Source: Branchiostoma floridae
Taxonomy: Eukaryota > Chordata > Leptocardii > Amphioxiformes > Branchiostomatidae
Reading direction: 5' to 3'
Length of the DNA stretch: 64,000 bases
Assembly (NCBI RefSeq): GCF_000003815.2
Contig: NC_049987.1
Location: 24,404,591-24,468,590 of the forward strand
Shown here piece after piece: positions 39,601 through 48,600 of the stretch. The position numbers were made by a program, and so were the translations under genes. How positions within the stretch are numbered: the stretch's first letter is position 1; each line of letters begins with the position of its first letter. The notes under the pieces were generated by a model. The model searched no databases. It was given only the letters and a program-made list of their open reading frames with translations, and was not told where the DNA came from.

Positions 39601-42600
39601 GAATCGTGAATATACTACTTGCGTGAGTAGAATACAAGAATTAGTAGGTTCACTGAACTACTTCCTTTGGGCTTGGAATTGTTCAAACGGAATATATATT
39701 GAAAAGTCAATGTAGCACTTGCAAAACATAGCTTTTTCTACATTCCTTATACAGCATAAAGGTAAACAACATCTAAAGGCGATTGGAACTTTGCAACTGG
39801 ATTAGACGTTTGGGGTGACATCCATCACTCGTCTTAAGCGTCACTAGTTCCGACAGTTCGAATTGTAGTGTCGCCGAAGAAGAGTGATGGATGTCGTAAT
39901 TCAAAGTAAGGATAACATATCGTTGAAGAGACACATTAGTCACGTGTGTACACAGAAAATAGAATTTTTATCAAGCAGTGACTTATGCATTATATTCTTA
40001 TCTCATATTTCACTCTGGGTTTTTTTCAGTATCCATCAAGAACATGTGCAACAAGACGATTCAATCTCTAAACCTCTATAAAACATATCAATCTTCGTCA
40101 TCGTCAATTTTTCTGTCAGTTCATTCTAGTGACGTTGACGAAAAGTGGTGAATGTCAATTGAAACGTTTGGAAGTCTCTCCAATTCTTATCCAGTTGTTA
40201 CCTCGTGTGTTACGCCGAATTGCGGTTATACCGGGTATATAGATACGGATACATTTGTGAGATTGAATTCTCTTTAGATAAGAAGTACGGGTGAAATTTG
40301 CATTTGATTCTTAGTGCATGATTCACTCTTTTTTCTTCAGTGTCCTTCTGTATCTGTATCTATACAGTCGGTATAACCGCCCTTCGGCGTAACACACCAG
40401 CTTCCAAGGCAAGCGGCGCGGCAGCAGCTGGTTATACTACATTGAAGGACGTATCACACCTAACCTTTACACATCTATCTGCGAGTGCCCTTCATTTGAT
40501 TCTTGTTCCACGTTTCACTCTTTTCTCTTCAGTATCCATCAAGAACATGTGCAACAAGACGATAGACGCCAGCGACTCGCAGTACATCACGTGGGACGCC
40601 AGTGCTGAGGGCGTGGCCACCTCCTACATCTACGGCTACGACGACAACGTGTACTGCACCCTGACCTTACGGTACCCGGGCAGACTGTTCTACGTGCAGT
40701 ATATACAGGTGAGTAACGCACTCTGACCTTACGTTACCCGGGCAGACTCTTCTACGTGCAGTATATACAGGTGAGTAACACTAGTATATACAGGCGAGTA
40801 ACGCTAGTATATACAGGTGAGTAACACTAGTATATACAGGTGAGTAACACTAGTATATACAGGTGAGTAACGCTAGTATATACAGGTGAGTAACACTAGT
40901 ATATACAGGTGAGTAACGCTAGTTCACCTTTATCCACCTGTTTATAAACGTGTACTGCACCCTGACCTTACGGTACCCGGGGAGACTCTTCTACGTGCAG
41001 TATATACAGGTGAGTAACGCTAGTATATACAGGTAAGTAACGCTAGTTCACCTTTATCCACCTGTTTATAAACGTGAACTGCACTCTGACCTTACGGTAC
41101 CCCGGGAGACTCTTCTACGTACACCATATACAGGTGAGTATAGATACTCGTACATATATGTGTGTCTTATGTTAATGTACATATGTAGGTTTGTGCCCCC
41201 TAGCAACCCAAACTGGAACTGCAGGGGCTAATTTGTTGGAAACTTTGAAAGAGGATAAATTGACCTTTTTTATCTTCAGCTAGATAGCTACATACGAATA
41301 AGAATATAATGCTAACGCTAGTGTCCCTATAACCGGGGGTAACCTTTATCTGTTGTATTAAGTGTTATGTAAGCGTAGTTATTAAGTGTTATGTACAGGT
41401 TTGCCCCCCCCCCCTCCCCCTAGCAGCCCAAACTGGCACTACAGGAGACCACTTTGTTGGAAACATTAGAAGAGGATAAACCATTGTGTTTTCAGCATAT
41501 GTACATGGCGATATCTATTACGTATTTCAATATTTGTATATACATATAGATAGAGGGGGTGGGGGATAACATTTTTGGTTTTATGCGTGTGTCCTCTAGC
41601 AGCCCAAACTGGCACTGCAGCAGACCACATTGTTGGACACTTTAGAAGAGGTTAAACCGTTGTCTTTTCTCTATTTAGTGTTATCAAGGAGGTGTTATGT
41701 ACTGATTTATGTCCCCTAGCAAACCAAACTGGAACTGCAGGAGGCTAATTTGTTGGAAACTTTAGAAGAGGTTAAACCCGTTGTGTTTCCGTGTAGGTGG
41801 ATATGGAGAAGCCGTCGTCCCCGGACAAGGACTGTCCAGACTACGTCAGACTGTACGACGGCAACTCCACACTGGCCTCACCGCTGTCGTCTGCCGTCTG
41901 CGACTATGTAAGGACAACACGGTTTAGCTAGTATAAAGCGCGTTGTGGCTGTCTCTGTTTACCAACACTTGGGAAACAATATGTGTGGTTGAACACACAC
42001 TACTACCACGTACTGGGTTAGCGCAAGAGCTATAGAGATGAAAAGACCACCTATTTGTCGTCTGCCGTTTATGATCGATAATGCAGGAGAGACATCATTT
42101 ATAAAATAGGGGCTGCATGGGGTTGGGGGGGGGGGGATTGACAACGCTTAACGGTAAATTAAGACGTGTAGATAACTCTAACGGAAAAGGGCATGCCGAT
42201 CCTCATCCATTCATTCATCCATTCATCTATATGCACATTACCTTTGCATGGCAATAGCGTCAACGTTTATGTGCTCTTGCAACATGTAAGTAAGATGTGC
42301 AAATTGACAGTCGCAATGTCTGAAATGGTAGTTAAAGTTCATGCCAAGTTTCATCAGGCTGGCACTGTGAGCAGCGACACCTGTACTGCAGTACAATGTG
42401 AATCAGTCAGAACTGCCCTGAGGAATGTGACAGACGGTCACCGAAAGCTTGGTGTAAATAAAGCAACGGTTCTAAGTTGTTTTCTGTAACCTAACAGAAA
42501 GCCGAGGACGCGAGTGTGATCTCCAGAACCAACGCCGTGACGATAGAGTTCAGCTCTGACAACAGGACCACTTCCAACAAGGGAGTTCAGCTACTCTACT

Positions 42601-45600
42601 CTACATTCTACAGGCCTACCAACGTAAACAGTAAGTTTGCTAAATTATGGTCTCATTCATGTTTTGCATTGAGTGTATTCTGACAACAGGACAAGGGTAC
42701 ACATACAGCTCCTATAATCTACATTCTATAGGCCCACCAACGAACACAGTAAGTAATGTTCTCATTCGTTTATTACTGTGAGTTTTTTCTGATAAGATCA
42801 CCTCCAAGAAGAGTGTTCAGCTGCTGGACTCCACATTCTATAGGCCTACCAACTAAAACAGTAAGTTATGGTCTTATTCATGTATTGCCGTGAGTGTGTT
42901 CTGACAACAGGACCACCTCCAACAAGGGAGTTCAAGTCTTCTAATCTACATTCTATAGGCCTACCAATGGAAACAGTAAGTTTGCTAAATTATGGTCTCA
43001 TTCATGTTTTGCATTGAGTGTATTCTGACAACAGGACAAGGGTGCACATACAGCTCCTATAATCCACATTCTATAGGCCCACCAACGAACACAGCAAGTA
43101 ATGTTCTCATTGTCTTCAGTCTGAATTGTCTTACAACCTTTCCTATTGGACATCTGAAATTGTCTTCATTCATAGTTAGAGTATAAAAGACCTGTTTCTT
43201 CCAGATCTCTTCAGTGTCACTGACGAAGGATAGTGGATTCTATCCGAAACGTCTGACCGTTTCAAAACCATATCCAGTTGCTTGAGTAGCTATTTTTGGC
43301 GTTTCTCATTCGTTTATTACTGTGAGTTTTTTCTGATAAGATCACCTCCAAGAAGAGTGTTCAGCTGCTGGACTCCACTTTCTATAGGCCTACCAACGAA
43401 AACAGTAAGTTATGGTCTTATTCATGTATTGCCGTGAGTGTGTTCTGACAACAGGACCACCTCAAAGAAGGGAGTCTAGCTTCTGAACTCCACATTGTAC
43501 AGATCTACCAACGAAAACAGTAAGTTATGGTCTCATCCATGTATTGCTGTGAGTGTGTGTACCAACGAAAACAGTGAGTGATCACATTATCGTATTATGT
43601 GGTTTCTCTTATTTCAGATTGGGGCCGTTCTACAACTTATGTTACGTCCAAGAGCTTTCATTAGAGGATAAGACACTAAACAACCATTTCTCCGCTCTGT
43701 TCAGGTGTAAATGGGTGGTTAGCTTCGGTTAGGGCCGTCCTCTCGGATGGGAATAAAGCCAAAGGCACGGTGTTTGGAGATAGACAAACCTTGGGTGTGT
43801 TAATACCCCTGTCACATTTGGCGAAAATCGATCGGACGACGATTCTGCGGCAATCGCCCGAGCCTCGCTCATAATAATAACTTTATTGCACAACAATTGT
43901 ACAGGGTACAACGTATGGCTTATATGTGACAGGGACGGTTTTCGGGTGAAACATACGCGCAACCCTCTGTCGGTCTTAAATATGGCCGACCTTCCATCGA
44001 TAGGCCCGAAGATCGTGGATAATGTGACAGGGGTATAAAGACAACAGCACCCACCCCTATGTGGGTGGATCAAACCGTACAAACGTGTATAACACCTTGA
44101 GGAGGGAAACCGGTTACGAACAGAAATGCTATACCCAAAATCAATGGATTATAATTAATATTACGATGTCTTACACTATGTAGTTCACTGTGCGAAAGTC
44201 ACTTTACTGTTTGTTCAGTCGATATTTAGCTTTTTCCCTGTATTACGCCATCATAATATAGCAGGCGTACCGTGAGATATAACAGGGTATAAAAAGAACA
44301 AGTCGGTTAAACAAAGGGAACCGTTATAATACCCGCCTGTAAAAACTAATGGCGTGAAAACTATGGCGCGTCGGAGCCGTCCAATTACGCCGTACCCAGA
44401 AACATATGGAAATGTATCGACTTCTACTGTGTTCGTCATCTGCGTNNNNNNNNNNNNNNNNNNNNNNNNNNNNNNNNNNNNNNNNNNNNNNNNNNNNNNN
44501 NNNNNNNNNNNNNNNNNNNNNNNNNNNNNNNNNNNNNNNNNNNNNCTTGTTTTTGCTCCAGATTAAGAAGAATTGCGTCATCGTCGGCCATTCGTGTCAG
44601 GATCGATTTTCGGTGGTTCCCAACTGAAGGAGGGGGGGCTTGTTGTAATTAGACAAAAGGCAAAACTTTTATCGTTACTTTTTTTTGGATCGGAAAGAAA
44701 TAACGGGGAACTTGTTATACTCAGACAAACGGACAAACTTATATCGTAAAATGTTAGATATAAAAAAGCTCCAACAGGAACAAGTTTCGTACTCGCCTCA
44801 TCAAGGCCAGTGGTGTATTTTAGGTACAAGCTTCGTAGGGCCAGACTGTAAGGTTTGACCCACCTGCACAGGGATGGAACAATGCTACGAGGGGCGTTCA
44901 ATAAGTAATAACTCTGACCCACTTCCAGTTGTTTGATCTAGAGGAAAATTTGCATGTGTAATGATTCATATCTCTATAGTTTATGTTGCAAAAAGCTCTG
45001 AACTAATTGTGGTTTCTGATTAACTGGTGTTTGAACTGAGTTAGGTGAGAAATAGACCAGGTGTGAAATGGAGCCAGTTGAGTGTCGCGCAGTGATCCGG
45101 TTTTTGTATTTGAAAGGAAGCACACCAAAGAAGACTTTTGATGAAATGAAAGAAACTCATGGTGATGATGCCCCAGCATATGACCTTGTAAAACGCTGGC
45201 ATCCTGAATTCAAACATGGCCGGAAGTCTGTGGTGGAAACAGCTCCCAGGCCTGGTCGTTCCTCTTCTGCCATTGATGAGGCATCTGTTGGAGGACCAAC
45301 CTGGGGTGTCCTACAAAAACGGTGTCCAGAGCTGCATCAAACGATGGGAGAAATGCATAACTCTGGGTGGTTCCTATGAAGAGAAAGACTAATAACTGTG
45401 CCAAGTTTCATTAATCTCCTGCTATGGGAAATGAGTCAGAGTTATGACTTATTGATCGCCCCTCGTATATGCGGCTCCCCTCAAACATGGAACTCCTAGT
45501 TTATGTCACATCCGAAAGAACGTCCCGAACCGAAGTTAGACACTCACCTGAGTCGAATGAGGATATTTGTGATAAGTTCCTTTGGCAAGGACACAAATGC

Positions 45601-48600
45601 TGGATCTACTAGGTACTCGAACCCTTCGATTTTAAGTCAACAGCACTAACACTCTTTTTCCACTACAGGCTGCGAACGCTCAGCGAACAAAGTTTTGACG
45701 AATCGCTCAACCAAGTTCTATGATGAAGAACGATTTTCGCTTTGTGTGTTTTACTGTCCTTTACATCTTGCATCTTATCACAATTATGAAGCTGATCACT
45801 GTCAAGTGGACAGGGGGCCATGCTGCCAAATTACATTTTACTAATAATGTCTACTCTGAAACATGTTCCGGTAAAGACTTCCAGTGCGACAGTGGGGACT
45901 GCATCTTGGCTGACCTACGCCACGCAACTTCACCATACCATATTACACCTTATTTGTTTAAAAACTAAGTATGACTTTACTAAGTACTGTATCCTTACTC
46001 TGCTTTTCCCCAGAAACATGTTCCGGAAGCGACTTCCAGTGCGACAGTGGAGACTGCATCTTGGCTAACCTACACCACACAACTTCACCATACCATATTA
46101 CACTTTCTTTGTTTAAAGACTAAGACTTTACTAAGTCTTCTTACTCTGATTTCCCCCCCAGAAACATGTTCCGGAACCGACTTCCAGTGCGACAGTGGGG
46201 ACTGCATCTCGGCGAGCCTGATCTGTGACTTCCAGGTGCACTGCGCCGACATGTCAGACGAGAGCAGTAAAAAGGGATCTGCGTCCAATTGCATAGGTAA
46301 TTATAATGCAATCTAAATAAAATATAGGATGAGTATCACTTTATTATGGACTGTACTTTATACACTAAGGAAAGAAACTTCCTCTTCGATTGCATGCAAG
46401 ATATGCTCCCTAATTTCCGTTATATAAATAGTAAGGAAAAATTCATATCATTTATGCAACTAGATCTTACATCTGCCCTTATGTTTACAACTGTCTTAAG
46501 AAGCGAGAAGAAGTTGAACCTGTACATACTAGCACATAGTAGTCTCTGTAGTTGAAATTGTGCCTTATCGCTACGACCTGTACTTAGCTTGTTGGTAAAT
46601 AAATGTACAATAAAGGTCTTTCATTCATTCATTATAATGCGCACTCTCATCGCACTTGCGTCACGCTTGCGTCACTGCGGGGTTCGAAAGATACTCAACA
46701 AATTTCAGAGATAAAGAACGAATTTTCTTACTTGTTGTATATTTTGTCGTCTTCTAAGTCATACTTTTACGTATACGTAATATGTAGATTATAGGAAATC
46801 GGAGAAAATAACAAAACAGTGACGCAGTGAACGAACCCCGCATTGACGCAAGCTTGACGCAAGTGCAGTGAGAGTGCACCTTAAGACCTAGATTCCATGC
46901 ATTTATTACCTCAATTAGATATTCATGGAGGTTATGTTTTCAGAAGGGCTGACCTGTCTGTGTGTCTATCTGTCTGTCTGTCTCACTGTCTGTCTTTCTG
47001 TCTGTCTGTCTGTTGCATAAGTCCCAATTGCAAATGGAAAGTGTCGGTTCCACTGTGTTGAGAGTTATAACCTGGCATTCTGATGCAGTACCTAGTAAGG
47101 CTGACAGGAGGCACAAAATGTAATCATTTCTTTGACCGAACAAGACCTAAACACCGACCAAATTTCATGACAATCCAGCCATATCTTCTCTCAAAGAGCT
47201 ATGCTGCTACATCATACACAAACAGGAAATTGCTACCTTGCCTACTGACTCTACTTTCAGTAACGTAATCAGAAACACTAACGTTAACGTTACATTTACT
47301 TGCGCATGGAAATGCAACGATCGCGGTCGCCATTTTCTTTCGACGTGTCGTAATTTGATGCTTCTTTTGTTGACGCATGCGTGACGTGACGTAAAATGAT
47401 CGCTCGGTTTGTTTGGCAATTACATCAGCGCGTTCCCGCGCCGTAATTCAGCCGTCAAAACAGGCGTCCTGGGACCATGGGGGTGGGGCGATCGATGGAA
47501 CAGCCGCCGTGGGACCGGGGTGGGTACGATCGATGGAAGAGCCATTGACTTCATCACGAATCTGGGGTGGATTATCGACCGAGCGCCGGGAGTAAATTCT
47601 GCCTTGTGTTCATCATTTATATCATTACAGTATTTCTGTGTGTGCATCGGTGTTTATACGTTGCCAGTTCGTTCTTTCGTCGTTCGTTTGCACGTTTGTT
47701 CGTTAGATTGCTTGCTCGTTCGTTTCTTTTTTCATTCCTTCGTTCGCTTGTTCATTCGATTGTTCGATTGTACTTTGGCTCATTCGGTCTTTCGGTCAGA
47801 CCACTGTATCCCCTAGTGGTACAATAGGCAGTACGGTTCCTTGCTGTTTCAGTAGCGAGGGTATTTTGAAGTTAAGTGTCTGTTTTAAAAAAGTGTCAAT
47901 GATAAAACGTCTGGTGAAATCGAAGAACCTCATCTCTAACTATTCGAGGAAGCAGAAAAAAATGGTATATTAACAAGAACTATCTACTACTCAAAAATCA
48001 CGACCGTAGCGTGTCTAAAGCACGAAATATGAAAAATATGAAGCCCCGCTGCAGTACAGAAAAGCCGGTAGGGTGCCCATTAACAACTTTGACCTTTCTT
48101 TTCCCGACCACAATCCACACGCTAATATCAGAAAGATCAACAGCTTCTCAGGTCATGTTGACTGCACAAGGACACGAAAACAGCGCCTAAACATGACGTT
48201 CTTGGCGAAGGTAATTAAATCAATCGGAAACGGATCCTATAGTATACACACAGACTATTAACGTTCTGACGAGCCACAAATGAGCGACTGGCGCGGGATG
48301 GCGACTACATTAGCGATGATGTCATCACGGCTCAGGTTACAGTAATTGGAGCCGTCGGACCCATTTTCCCTGTCGCCATATTCAATTTACTACATGCTAA
48401 TTACGTCACCGATACATTACGGCTCATGTGTATCATATCAGGACGCTAAATGATATCAGTAACATATTGGCCATGAAATCTGTCGGCAGGCTCCAATCGT
48501 TGTGAAATATCGAATTTTGATATTTGTAAGGGCACTCCAGTTTATACCTTAAAATGAGTTATAATATTTAAAATAAGGATCCAGTGCCCACAAACTGTAT

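Larger units (their letters stand above)
6623..40532 (+). other. Intron 1 of the CUB-LDLa gene (about 34 kb)
   Basis: This intron joins the phase-1 donor at 6623 to the acceptor CTTCAG at 40532. It holds most repeats of the window, listed separately. Stretches where I see nothing assignable are 7450-8015, 12300-12930, 15490-16010, 16470-17225, 17345-18717, 19353-19620, 22600-22927, 25700-26855, 29480-30081, 30210-30540, 32040-32170, 33410-34260, 34620-35900, 36830-37500, 37730-38230 and 38830-39840. Open frames there are short and have no recognisable motifs. A separate small gene inside the intron cannot be excluded. Confidence 0.6.

Noticed and set aside
46937-47143. Conserved-looking block with ACCAAATTTCATGACAATCC near a TCTG repeat
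   Set aside because: This resembles a common dispersed repeat; a gene or RNA function is not supported by anything visible.
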